A DNA stretch of 64,000 bases. Origin: Sphaerolaimus hirsutus. Its lineage: Eukaryota > Nematoda > Chromadorea > Monhysterida > Sphaerolaimidae. Where the stretch lies: the NCBI GenBank assembly GCA_964036195.1, contig OZ038454.1, positions 5,828,001 through 5,892,000 on the forward strand. Reading direction: 5' to 3'. Both the position numbers and the translations under genes were made by a program. This document shows positions 46,501 through 56,400 of the stretch, in pieces. The stretch's first letter is position 1, and the number at the start of each line of letters is the position of its first letter. A model generated the notes under the pieces. That model had not been told where the DNA came from, searched no databases, and saw only the letters and a program-made list of their open reading frames with translations.

Positions 46501-47478
46501 AAACGAGTCCATGTTGTCTCTGTTCTCTGTGTCTGGCTGGATGCCCGATGTGCTGATATCCTCGGCCGTGGCGACCTGCAGCCCGTACGCATGGCCGTAG
46601 AATTCGTCGCCAAACACGTCCAGATCATTCAAGTCGTGATACTCGACGTGGGCCAGCCCCAACTGTCCCGCACTCAAATTTTCCACTCTGCTGTCACTCA
46701 CATATTCTCTGTGCAAAATGACCAGCTTTTCCGGCCCGGCATCACCTCGCTCCGCCGCGCCCAGCGGTTCCAGATTTTTGTAATTCGACGGCGTGAAGGC
46801 CGCTCGCAGCCGCGCTGTTTTCCAGTCGCTCGTGTAGGGCTGGTAGCCGGAAGTGTCGCCACGCGTCAATGTACGTGCCGCTTGAGTGACGCGCCGCGTG
46901 CCCTGCGTACTCACGACCACGGGGGCGGCAACGTTTAAAGGGCACTTTGTCTGATTACCCCATATCGCGACACCGGTAAACTCCCAGTACCGGGGATTTT
47001 CTATTTTTTGTGCGATTGCGGTCGCCGAGAAACGCATCCCGTGGCGCACTAGGGGCAGGAACATCGAGGGGTGTTGTTTCTGAATTTTCGCGCACAAATC
47101 CACCAACTGGGTGGTCCGCTTGTCCCTAGCCGCCTTGGCCCGCTTATTCGAATAATAAAAATACGGATAAGCTTCATCCGCATTCACCCACTGCTCGTTT
47201 TCGCTGAGTATCGCCATCGTCTGCTCAGAAATTCTCACATGGCACTGATACTCAACATGCCCGTCGGCGCCCGAGTCAATATACACCCTATCTACCCAAC
47301 CTTCGAATTTCCCTCTGCTGGGGTAGATTTCCGGTCCATTTTGCATCTGCTGCGCGCGGTAAAGTTGTCGCGGGGGAATGGTTCCGCCGCCGCAGGCACC
47401 ATGTGTATTTGTCTCCTTGGATTTAATGGGCGGGGCGTCTGCACCTTCAAATGGGCGTTTGCGAGAGGCCGAAGCCAT
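43507..47478 (-). CDS. UPF1-like superfamily 1 helicase (third frame of the retroelement)
   Basis: A 1323-residue protein with an ATG start. The C-terminal half shows the superfamily 1 motif set in order: Walker A (DSPFGSGKT, 595-603), DEAS box (887-890) with VIIDE before it, GDSKQL (916-921), ETVFRGHRQL (957-966, motif IV-like), VITADKAQAREAEVVIVSCV (1091-1110, motif V-like) and GNVATSRAK (1141-1149, motif VI). This matches the UPF1/SMG2-type SF1B pattern of ATP-driven 5-prime to 3-prime RNA or DNA unwinding. Spacing between motifs I and II is large (about 285 residues), so an insertion is present. Residues 1-570 show no domain I can name; the last 100 are acidic and Pro-rich. It starts 228 bp after the integrase stop, where env lies in insect errantiviruses. 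All motif residues look intact, suggesting selection. A role in genome RNA handling, reverse transcription or evading decay is conjecture. Confidence 0.85.
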   Translation of the reverse strand: MASASRKRPFEGADAPPIKSKETNTHGACGGGTIPPRQLYRAQQMQNGPEIYPSRGKFEGWVDRVYIDSGADGHVEYQCHVRISEQTMAILSENEQWVNADEAYPYFYYSNKRAKAARDKRTTQLVDLCAKIQKQHPSMFLPLVRHGMRFSATAIAQKIENPRYWEFTGVAIWGNQTKCPLNVAAPVVVSTQGTRRVTQAARTLTRGDTSGYQPYTSDWKTARLRAAFTPSNYKNLEPLGAAERGDAGPEKLVILHREYVSDSRVENLSAGQLGLAHVEYHDLNDLDVFGDEFYGHAYGLQVATAEDISTSGIQPDTENRDNMDSFLRYKLGILAAAHCYNESFLRFRAKRATDVCAHVSWEHTPQGTACDIMVRRPDPEELQADTFEGPEEQRVRLLEQVNTQTQLLNQATPMSVLSLVLARPDEDKPAAGSPNLSVRITSVESEPTTTRLRAKLDMAASQSALPRTLESGRYMVRGSNDSPNYDRTMRSLQAALNKAPVGWVPKVVQGSKVLTLEAQIQLAVILNLRLLDDETDWALISREASELYESLFRGKNEQMIQAKLGEFLPQQGQVEVLGAVITAVRMRKPLLIMCDSPFGSGKTTTQNQLAYVCSRGYNYYNSRPRVRAGSDLPSDKQPNAKYHSTLITCTVNSAADEGARRALANLNKLGQRDIFGALEVLLRERAKWTAMADTPFAEMQKLEGFEEFLKLRAAFPVRVLSPMWETDPTYNTTPATQLPTLHTLAQRTGHNIVRLSPEWTAALEKYDGAKRDYELVDEIINNCTDDAVIRAQLTEQVPFLTADDGDEQPFDDFEAGVAGARAGEASLADQGFWGKVLRRALSKYVRATVRLHRVFLEVVQPGQIHVTLDSAHDARIKSVTACAVIIDEASLASDAAVISVAQAAQLPVNGMLLLFGDSKQLTRMIRVQDWVEPVLKPDPTLIDRLTQYQLCPVVHLETVFRGHRQLIQANSVAAYNGLLRAYNDTAAHGATMLPAPGDFEDGVMLSSTLVHQGCESKEGMSIINKKELRIILHLYDYLVATVKEDPTLPWADLTDPASLLIVCFYAAQARALISRLVAHTEHDAAYWATRVITADKAQAREAEVVIVSCVRGSPPTDSAQLDADPKKAYGRVGFVAELPRGNVATSRAKCVRIVVANAETMLWSTFFHRFLTVEHKADRIYSYESGQIWGNVLGFWPPEWRPRADLKELVGPDRYPALEEELQAECLSDIETATAGSDSSADAREEGVPVLEEVVPVVEPVYRPNEEYSPISNDMAAMALQNVAEPPSPPPEHHDAVEAIPLPPEEAPAQQVEHHMENGNCEN

Positions 47479-47706
47479 TATAATTATAATAATGTGATAA
47501 AATAATTAATTGCGAAGTTTTATGAACGGGGAAAGTAACAAGAACTCGTGCGGTCCAGTCGCCCGTGGGCAAAAGGGGTGCACGAGCTTCCTAACAAAAC
47601 ACACACACTTTCACACACACTTCATACCTGTTGTACCTGGTTTCGTGTTGTTTGACGCGGCGGCGATGATCGTAACGGCTAATTAATCAGCTAATTAATC
47701 AATTTT
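47479..47706 (-). other. 228-bp gap between integrase and helicase frames
   Basis: AT-rich beside the helicase ATG (taattataataatg-type sequence) and more GC-rich further away. Such gaps often hold splice acceptors for a subgenomic RNA; I cannot assign one with confidence. Confidence 0.4.
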
Positions 47707-50454
47707 TTAGTCGTCGCCGTATAATTCACTGTAAGAGGGGGGAATTAAATATTCACTGGTTGCCTTGCAACGATCCGCATGAACTACATAAATTTTCTTA
47801 TTAATATTGTTGAATAAAGTCACTAATGGGTGGGCATAATCAATGCACTCATACGGGCCGATAAAGCGAGGCGCGAATTTCTTACTGGGGCCCGTCAACT
47901 GAGTAATACGCGGCGTGTATACGCGTACCGCTTGCCCGCGTTGCACATTCAATCGGCGCGCCCGGCGATTGGCGTAAAATTGCTCTTTTTGCTGCGCCTT
48001 TGCTAAAGCGGTATGCGCTGCTTCGCGTGCTGTGGTCAGACGCGCGCCTAATTCATTTATAAGAGCGCGCTTATGCGGCAATGAGGGCAATGCCTCGTTG
48101 TCAGGGGGAGGCTCGATCATTCGCTCCCACATGGACGCAGCAGGCTTGCCAAATAGCAACGCATAGGGGGTGGTTTGCAAGGAAGGGTGTTTCGATGTAT
48201 TGTACGCGTGTACAGCGGCGCCTAAATGTATGTCCCAATCGTCATGTGTACGATTTACATAGTGTGATACTATTTCCATCAGAACACCATTCCTACGTTC
48301 CACCATTCCGTTGCTCTTGGGGGTGTACGCAAATGATGTATGTTGGGTCGCGTTCAAATATTGTAGAAGCTTGGCAAAAGTGCCCTCGGTAAAGCTAGGG
48401 GCGTTATCACTGAGTATAATGGCCGGCACACTAAATATAGGCAAAATGTGCAACAGAAATGCAAATGATACTGTGTCTTGTTTTATGTCGGGAACGGGCA
48501 CAGCAATTCCAAAACGTGTGCACTGATCAACAAATACTAACACATGTCGGTTTCTGCGTTTCGTGGTTAGTAAAGGTCCTATTGCGTCTACCGCTATCAC
48601 ATCACCTGGCCTTTTGGCTACCTGGCGGCACACCATTTGAGTTCGCATTGCCGCTCTGAGACCTTTCTTGGCGTTGCACGAAGGGCAGGTGGCAACCCAG
48701 CGCGCACTTTCTGGCCGCATTCCTGGAAACCACGCGAATTCCTGCAACCTTTCGAATGTTTTTATTATTCCTAAATGGCCCGCCGTAGGGTGATTATGAG
48801 CTAATTCTAACACGAATGGGACTAATTCCGATGGAATACATACGGGGTCGTATAATTGTATACCTGGTATCTGGGACGTTCCCGCTTGGCGACGTAATAA
48901 ACCGTATTGGTCAATAAAATACGGCGCGGCGCTGTAAAAATTATCTGCGCGACACACTTCTATAGTTGTAGCTATGTATGGTTCTTCTGCTTGTAGTCGC
49001 TTCAATTTGTCAACCGAAGTCATTGGAGGTAGTGCCATGATTGTACTGCGCTTAGTTGCACTCGTCAAACCCGGAACAACTTCATTTCCGGCTCCTGAAC
49101 CACCAGCCATTGTTCCGGTTCCAGGCGCTTCCGCATTCCGCTGCCGCTCTCGCAGCCCGGGTGACTCCGCCTCTTTTCGCCCGCGCGTCCGGTCGCTGAT
49201 TGGTCGCAGTAACTCCGCCTCCTCGTTTACGCTGATTGGCTGGTACGCTGTCCTGCTTGCCGCAGCTACCGTAACCTGCCTATCGTGCGGGATAGCGATT
49301 TCACGGCACGTAACTTGTGCGAACTGCTCAAAGGCCTCGTCCAGGTCCTTTTTCTCGTCGAATACCACTGGTGCGTCTTGCCTTCTGGATAATGCATCTG
49401 CTAATTCGTTGCTTTTTCCCCGCAAATGCTTGAACGTGATTTGGTACGGCGTAATTGCTAAAGCGAACTTGTGCAGCATGGCGTGCGGGGTAGTCTCTAA
49501 ATTAGGATTCTTTACCCACGAAATACTCTTGGCGTCAGTCCAGACTTCAAAGGGCCGTCCCGCCAGATAACAATGCCAGTTACGTATGCTTTCGTAGATT
49601 GCACACGCTTCCAGAGAAATCGCTGGCCATTTGCTTTGGGTTGCACCTAACTTCCGGCTGTAAAAGGCACATGCATGTAGTATTTTCTCGTCCTCTGCTC
49701 GTTGTGCTAGCACGCCTGCAACAGCAATTTTAGAGGCGTCCGTGATAATTATAAACATACGTTTAGGATCGGGAAATTGCAGACATGGGCTTCCTAATAA
49801 TGCTTCCTTGAGCTTATGGAAAGCTTCCAGTGCCTTGGGTTTCGATGTCAAATCCACCGGGGTGTCGCTATTGTAATTTTCTCTTGGTCCCGTACGCGTG
49901 AGATTTGACAAGGGTACAGCTAGCTCTGCGCATCTGTGAATCATGCGTCTGAAAAAACCGATAGCTCCCAGAAATCCCTTTACCTCTTTTACGGTAGTGG
50001 GTACCGGCCAGTCCTGAATAATGTGCCGTTTATCATCTGGTACGCACACGCCGTCACGACCAATCATAAATCCTAGAAAGCGTACAGCGGTGACGCGTGC
50101 GAAAAAACACTTTTTCGGACTAATTTTGAAATTATTCCTAATTAATCTTTCCAACACCTGTCCTATGTCATATAAATGGGTTTCCCAGGTTGCACTATAA
50201 ATTAGTAAATCGTCGATGTATAGTAACACATTTCTATGTATTAAACCGGCCATGGCTAATTCAAAACAGCGCTGCGCTAAACTAGGTGAGCATTTTAATC
50301 CCATGGGTAAACGTTTCAGTTGAAATTGTCCAAAAACATTTCTGAATGACGTGATGTGTCGATCATCTGGATGCAAAGCAATGTTATAGAAAGCTTGATT
50401 TATGTCAGCACTGCTAAAAATACTTGCAGCTACATAAAGATTCGACTGTTTCAT
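47707..50454 (-). CDS. pol: Pol, second part: reverse transcriptase, RNase H, integrase
   Basis: 915 codons, counted from an ATG that is probably not the true start because the frame should continue the upstream one. Reverse transcriptase: motif A Asp at 17 (SSADINQAF), LPMGLKCSP near 49-57, catalytic YIDD at 79-82. RNase H: D239, E282, D307 and D353 in the expected order. A Ser/Gly/Glu-rich linker (about 360-480) precedes integrase: zinc finger H553 or H555, H560, C590 and C593; core D623, D683, E719 with the normal D-35-E spacing; GPY/F module near 863-869. The end carries PPSYSELY; PPSY (905-908) has the form of a PPxY WW-domain/ESCRT-recruiting motif, unusual at this position. All catalytic residues are present. 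Confidence 0.93.
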   Translation of the reverse strand: MKQSNLYVAASIFSSADINQAFYNIALHPDDRHITSFRNVFGQFQLKRLPMGLKCSPSLAQRCFELAMAGLIHRNVLLYIDDLLIYSATWETHLYDIGQVLERLIRNNFKISPKKCFFARVTAVRFLGFMIGRDGVCVPDDKRHIIQDWPVPTTVKEVKGFLGAIGFFRRMIHRCAELAVPLSNLTRTGPRENYNSDTPVDLTSKPKALEAFHKLKEALLGSPCLQFPDPKRMFIIITDASKIAVAGVLAQRAEDEKILHACAFYSRKLGATQSKWPAISLEACAIYESIRNWHCYLAGRPFEVWTDAKSISWVKNPNLETTPHAMLHKFALAITPYQITFKHLRGKSNELADALSRRQDAPVVFDEKKDLDEAFEQFAQVTCREIAIPHDRQVTVAAASRTAYQPISVNEEAELLRPISDRTRGRKEAESPGLRERQRNAEAPGTGTMAGGSGAGNEVVPGLTSATKRSTIMALPPMTSVDKLKRLQAEEPYIATTIEVCRADNFYSAAPYFIDQYGLLRRQAGTSQIPGIQLYDPVCIPSELVPFVLELAHNHPTAGHLGIIKTFERLQEFAWFPGMRPESARWVATCPSCNAKKGLRAAMRTQMVCRQVAKRPGDVIAVDAIGPLLTTKRRNRHVLVFVDQCTRFGIAVPVPDIKQDTVSFAFLLHILPIFSVPAIILSDNAPSFTEGTFAKLLQYLNATQHTSFAYTPKSNGMVERRNGVLMEIVSHYVNRTHDDWDIHLGAAVHAYNTSKHPSLQTTPYALLFGKPAASMWERMIEPPPDNEALPSLPHKRALINELGARLTTAREAAHTALAKAQQKEQFYANRRARRLNVQRGQAVRVYTPRITQLTGPSKKFAPRFIGPYECIDYAHPLVTLFNNINKKIYVVHADRCKATSEYLIPPSYSELYGDD
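50414..50420 (-). other. frame break in reverse transcriptase
   Basis: The first frame carries conserved RT sequence up to CKYF and then TAG. The next frame carries motif A directly after. The change is one base, located in a homopolymer (aaaaa at 50416-50420 on the plus strand). It is either an inactivating indel, a sequencing or assembly error, or (less likely, inside a folded domain) a programmed shift. Confidence 0.85.
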
Positions 50455-53400
50455 CTAAGCGGGGTAATGGGAATTGGGGAGCGTGCAAAACAGCGTTCAG
50501 GCGTCTGTAATCGATTACCATCCGCTTTGATCCATCCGGTTTGGATACCACCAGCGTGGGGGCACAATACGGGCTCGTACTGGGTTCCACGATGTCGTGC
50601 TCGATGAGGCATCTCAAATGATTTTCTAAGTATTGCTGATCATCCAGACTCAACCGGTACATTCTGCAAGCAATCGGCTTTTTGTCCACCAATTGCAACC
50701 GGTAGTCCACTAATTCGCTGTAGCCGATGTCATACTTGTGTCGGGCAAAAGCTTCTTTGTACTGCAAAATCACCTTTTTCAGTTCCTCTCTGCGTTCGTC
50801 CGTCAATGTTTCTGGCACAGTAAATTCCATCACGTGTCCATCTGGACATGCAACTTGCAGTGGAGGTCCTAATTTGTCTTCGGCTACTTTGGGGGGAGGT
50901 TCAGTCGCTTGAACCTGTCGACACACATCTCTGTCATAGCACTGCTTCACCCATTCAGCGGGAGGGTCTCCAGGTTTCACCTTCAGCACGCAGTCCACTG
51001 GTTCGACCACTGCAATGCGCTGTCCTACCTGTAGCACTACGGGCTGGTTTCGTACATTTGCACATCTCACCTGAAACACAGGGGCACTAGTTTCATAGGC
51101 CGCTGAAGCAGCCATAACGCCACAGCGTTCACCTACCGTATCCAATCCCATGACCGTAAATAACCTCTCATCCATGGGGGCAGATAATTTTGCGGTCACT
51201 AGCGCTTCATGTCTAGCCAGAATTTCTATTTTTTCATTCACAATAGCGTAAATTCTGCGCTGCTGCACTTCCGGGTCTGGGTTATCAAAGGGAATGATCG
51301 CATTAGCCGTAGGGATTCGTAATTCCCTTGCAGGTAGGTCCACTACCATGTGCCGTAAGACATCTGCACCAATTAGAATTTCACCAGCTAATCCGTTCAC
51401 TGCCTGAAACACAATCCCGAAGGTGTGGTTTCCCATGGTTACCGGTACTTCCATCTGTCCCAATACCAAAAGTTTCGAGTCCGCTGCACACCTAAGGGCT
51501 CCAATAGGTGAAACTTCATCATGCTTAGTAGCCTTTTCCTTGTGTCGCATCAGCACGTCTCTGTTGCATAATGAACGCATGGCGCCTGTGTCCAGTAGAC
51601 ATCTTCGATATTCTCTCCCATCAATGGTTATGGTAATGGATGGGCTGTAGTACACATGCACAATCTCTTCACGTCGATTGGCTACTTGATGGATGTTGTC
51701 TCTTTCTTCCGTCGAGAAAGTGATCATGCACACCGATTCTTCTTCCAGATCGCATTTTCTGTTGATACTGTATTGTATAGCGGGAAAACGACGCGCGCCC
51801 GTGAGTGCGGGCATGCCACTTGGCATTCCCACGCACGGGTTAATTACCGTTCTTACCTTTACCTGTTCGCTAGGGCGGTCCTCAGCCAATTCGACAATGA
51901 TATTGGACTTTTCTTCTGTCTTTGGTCGCCTTTTGATTTTTTCCTTTGCCCTGTTCACCAAAGTCACGGCCGTTTCCGGCGCTGCAGCCATGAGCGCGGC
52001 TAGCAAATACTGCATGGTGACCAGTGCACATATCAGATAGATCCATACTTGTAGCCAGGTGCGCCAGGTGTCAAAATCCCACCATCCCAGCGCTAATACC
52101 GATTTTGCCAAGGTTCGATGTCTTTGCATGTGTGATTCCACTCTCGGCTCCGCCCCCTGCGTAATTTGCCGCACGATTGAATATGCATGCCATACGTCAT
52201 TCAGGGTGGTCGTCGGCAATAATTCTGACAAGTTGTACATAGTCGTGGCGGCAAAAATCTGATGATGCACATCCCTGACTTTTTCCTGCTGCCATTTCTG
52301 CGGGAAACTGTGGGTGTTATACATAGGCAAATGTTCCAGGCCGCCGACTTCCGGTAGATATTTGTACCATTGTCCATTTAACATTACCACACGATTGTGC
52401 GCATTGGTGCATGAGCCCGGGATCGCTTGAAAATGCAAAATGTTTGTCAACCTATTCATGTGCAACGTCACATTCTGCCCGTGTACGCTAACTTGCACAG
52501 GTACTGTTTCATAACATTCTGGAGACTTCTTCTCTTTCATGATCTCGTATGTTTTTACCGCAAAACATTTGTGAACCAGAAATCCGTCCGGCGCGGGTTT
52601 GGCAATTATTTCGTTATCATTCATGTACCATCGGGCTGTCGTAGTTGCGTGTTCGCTCATAGCCAGGCGCACAAATTCTTGGAAGTGTTGCACATTCTTG
52701 CAGGTGGCTACGGCCTGCGCGCGCATGGTTTGTTCTGCTGTTTCGTATACCGCCTGCATGCTGGCTGCTAATTGGCCTGCGCTCACTATTCCCAGCGTGG
52801 GTCGACCTTGCGCTCGTTTTTGTCTGACGCTTCGAATCACTGCCTTCGCAAATGGCGCCACTACAATATCCTGGTCCGATTTCCATAATTTAATGCCGCA
52901 TGATTCAACCTCTTCATGTGCTCTGAAGGACAGTGATAGTGTATGATCATCAGCTAGCCAGATGTCCTGTCTAATGCGTCCATGCATTTCACGCCATTTT
53001 TCATAAGGGCATTCCGCCTTCGGGTTCGGCTTCCATGTTAATTGGCTGCCGTCTTCTAGTGTGCATGCACCCAATTCATAATTGCACTTGCTAACCTCAC
53101 CCAGCGTGCTTTGCATGGTGTTGGCTCCATATCTCATTCGTACTTCCCCTCGAAACAGCCCACAGTGTGGCGTCGTTTCACTCACCCATTTGCAACAGTA
53201 TAATCCATGTCCTGAGTAGCTAACATTGGTGGGGTACTGGGTGTCCCATGCGTTGTCCAAATCACTCACAGGGGTCATGGGCCCATTGTTGCACTTGTGA
53301 TATTTAATCATGCCTTCGCACTCGGCGGCGCCCACAGATCGGGGGTTAGAATCAAACTTTTCCAGCGTGACGTCGCCCCAGAAGTTCTGATACGTCTTTG

Positions 53401-56400
53401 CCGTTCGGGTAGAGGCCACACACCTGTGCGCTGCCGCACGATATTCTACCATATTTCGCTTGTAGATTGTCAGTGTCAATTTTCGTGGCCGTTCTAGTGA
53501 CGCCGTAGTGTCCACAATAGCCGTGCAATTGGGTAGAGGGGGGTACGTGTATAAATCGTAGTGATCTGTCAGATCGCTGCAGAGCAGTGGAAACGAGGGC
53601 ATGGTAGTCGCGCCCGCGCCCGGCAAAAAGGCTAATCCCATTATAATTAACCCAACTGCCAATACGAAAAACAGCGACTGTGCGACCTGAGGCATGTAGG
53701 GGGGTTCTGAATATGCGCGCGGCGCGGGGCGCACCCCTTCCTCAGTAGACAGAAAACCCATATACCTGTCTACCTGGTTGCTGGAGCCAGTACGTGGCGG
53801 CAGGGCGGCCGGCGTGGCGTACAAAAACGGGTCCAGGCTGATGTTCATGAGCACATCCAAGGGCACCTCAGTCAGCGTGTCCGAGTGGTCGTCCGCAGGG
53901 CAATTAGGCCACAACGTACAGTCCGTTTCTCTCAAGTCATGCATTCCAATCCTGCGTAGAAAAGCCAGCCAGGTAGTTCGAAACAGGTAACCTTTTTCAG
54001 TTCGCATGTATGCCCATGGTTTGATCCAGAATTCCCGCTCCTGCGCGAGCACATGCATTCCAGTAGTGCGCTGCTGCTCTTCGGGTGACTCCGGGACCAG
54101 TTCGTCAGGTTCCTCATCCTCTAATTCCAGGCCTTGCATCACCGGGATTAGTTTATTAACGGGACGTATCATCATGCAGCGATCATCTTCGCGCACATGC
54201 ATGGTCATTCCAGTCGTACTGGACACTCGCGTGGGGTTCAGCGACTCTACGTGTGGGTTACTTACCTGTACCGGTTGCATGTTATATTGTTGCATGCGCC
54301 CATCCGGTCCCATAGCCATCCAGTTAGCTGGCGGCGTTTGATAAGCCATCATTTGCGGTTGCATGTTCATATCGCCAGCCCTCTGTACCGTCTGCGCTGG
54401 TTGTACAGGCATCGGCTGCGCTGGTTGCCACTGCGGATATGCGTATTGCATGGGCATCATGCCTGGCTGCATCGCTTGGGCTTGATTATTTCCCTGATAG
54501 CCACCACGTTGTCCTCCGCCGCGCCCACGTCCATTTCCTCTGGATGCTCCGCCGCCGCGGCTCCTTTTGAAATACTGTTCCCTTTGTTCTGGGGTTAGTT
54601 TGGGGCACTCATATCTGATATGCTCTTCAGAGCCACATTCCCAACATCCTTTGTCAAATTTTCGTGGGGGCAATTTAGGGGGGTCCCTATTCAATCCCAA
54701 AAGTTTACCTTCCAACGCGCCCAGCTGCGCTAATTTCTTCGCTATCTCTTGGTGTACAGAGTCGAATTTGGCAACACTCTCAGTCATTTTCTGTTCCATC
54801 GTTTCTAACGTCTTGTCGGCCTGGGACGGCAGTCCAGCCATGGCGGGCATGTTTAGCGCCATCAACCTGTCCATTACCTTGTCTGTAGCGCTGGCAACCA
54901 CATCCTGTTTGGATTTTTCTCCCTTATTCTGGCTCTGTTCTGCTTCCAGAAAGCTCTCTTGTGCGCGTGCGTTGTCAACCATCTCTTTCCAAGTGATAGA
55001 CGCCGTGACAGGTACATTGCGCCGAATTTCATTTCTCAGTCCTCCATGAAATTTTATCATGCATGTGTCACCTCGTTTTTCATGACCCATGCCTGGATAG
55101 GCGCGTTTTATCAACTTTTCCAAACGTACCGCCCATTCCAGTACCGACTCATCTGCGCCCTGTCGCGTCTCAAAAATCTCTCTCTGTGCATGATGTTTGT
55201 CATTCGGATTTTCATAGAACTTTTCCAGTGCCTGCATCATGTCCTTGTAGTTCAGGTCGCGCAATTCTCTGTACCGCGTGTTGAAAATGGCTCTGGCACT
55301 GCCCTTCAGAAACAATTTCACCAGCGGCTTCCGCTCCTGTAGCTTTATGCGCAGCGCATCACATACCGTGTCCCAGCTCCTTCTCCAGTCCCTGAAACCC
55401 TCATTTGGCTTGCCGCGAAAATATCCACATTGCTGTGCTAGGGCTGTGATGACTGCCGCATTACTTTGCTCTAACTGCCAATTTTGTCCCGGGTCCGTGG
55501 GCCACGCCACTTCCGATGTAGCTGACGAGTTCCTGGAGGATGCTGGCGAACGGGATCGAGCGCGTCGCTGCGTAACAGTTCTCACCTGGTTCGTTCCAGC
55601 TGCCGACGGGGGCGCCGCTGGTGCCGTTGATGACTGTAAGGGCGCTGCTTGACCATTGGTCAACACTATCGGCTGCTGGCCACTAGCCGGTGAATTTCCT
55701 CCCAGCGTCGCATTCTGATTTTGTACGGCTTGATTGTGCTGTTGGTACGCAGTCGTCAGGTCAGCTATATCGTCGCTATGTACACTGTGGTGCGCTTCGA
55801 ATTCCTGCAAAAAATGTTCCACCCTAGGTACCTCGGCGACTGGGTCACTTCCCCATAAATTCATAGCAATTTTAATTAATGCCACCATACGCAAGTCCCC
55901 TGGTTCACCATTCTGTGAGAAAGCACCAACCGGTCTCGCTTGACTCATCATGTTTGCCCATTTCTTCGCCGCTGCACATGCCTTTTTAGGTGTCCATTGT
56001 GCACAAGATGGCGTTGTTTGCACCGGGTCCAGGTCCATTATGGTAGCTTGGTAAATTAAGTCCGTATTAGTGACCTTTGCGTACCTATCTTCCAGTGCCG
56101 GGGCCGCCGTCTGGTTCGCGCCGTTGTTTGTCATTCTGCTTGCGGGGCTGCTAATGATTATCACGGGGGGATTATTTGAAATTTCAGTCTTAATTAACTG
56201 GCGTCTAGCCTTTGCAGTTGCGCTCTGCGATCTCGACTGGTCGCTCGATAAATTCCGGCTACTGTTACCTGATACGTCTCTCGGCGTCGAAGTGCTCTTC
56301 GGTGGGCTTAACTGCAGCGCCGGGGAAGTGTCTCCACTCTGCGTCGCTGTCTCCAACAGTTCCGCTACGGTATTTTCAATCACGGGAAATTGATCTGCAG

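Noticed and set aside
50405..50460. Programmed ribosomal frameshift site
   Set aside because: Located inside the RT fold rather than between domains, with no clear slippery heptamer; an indel or sequence error is more likely.
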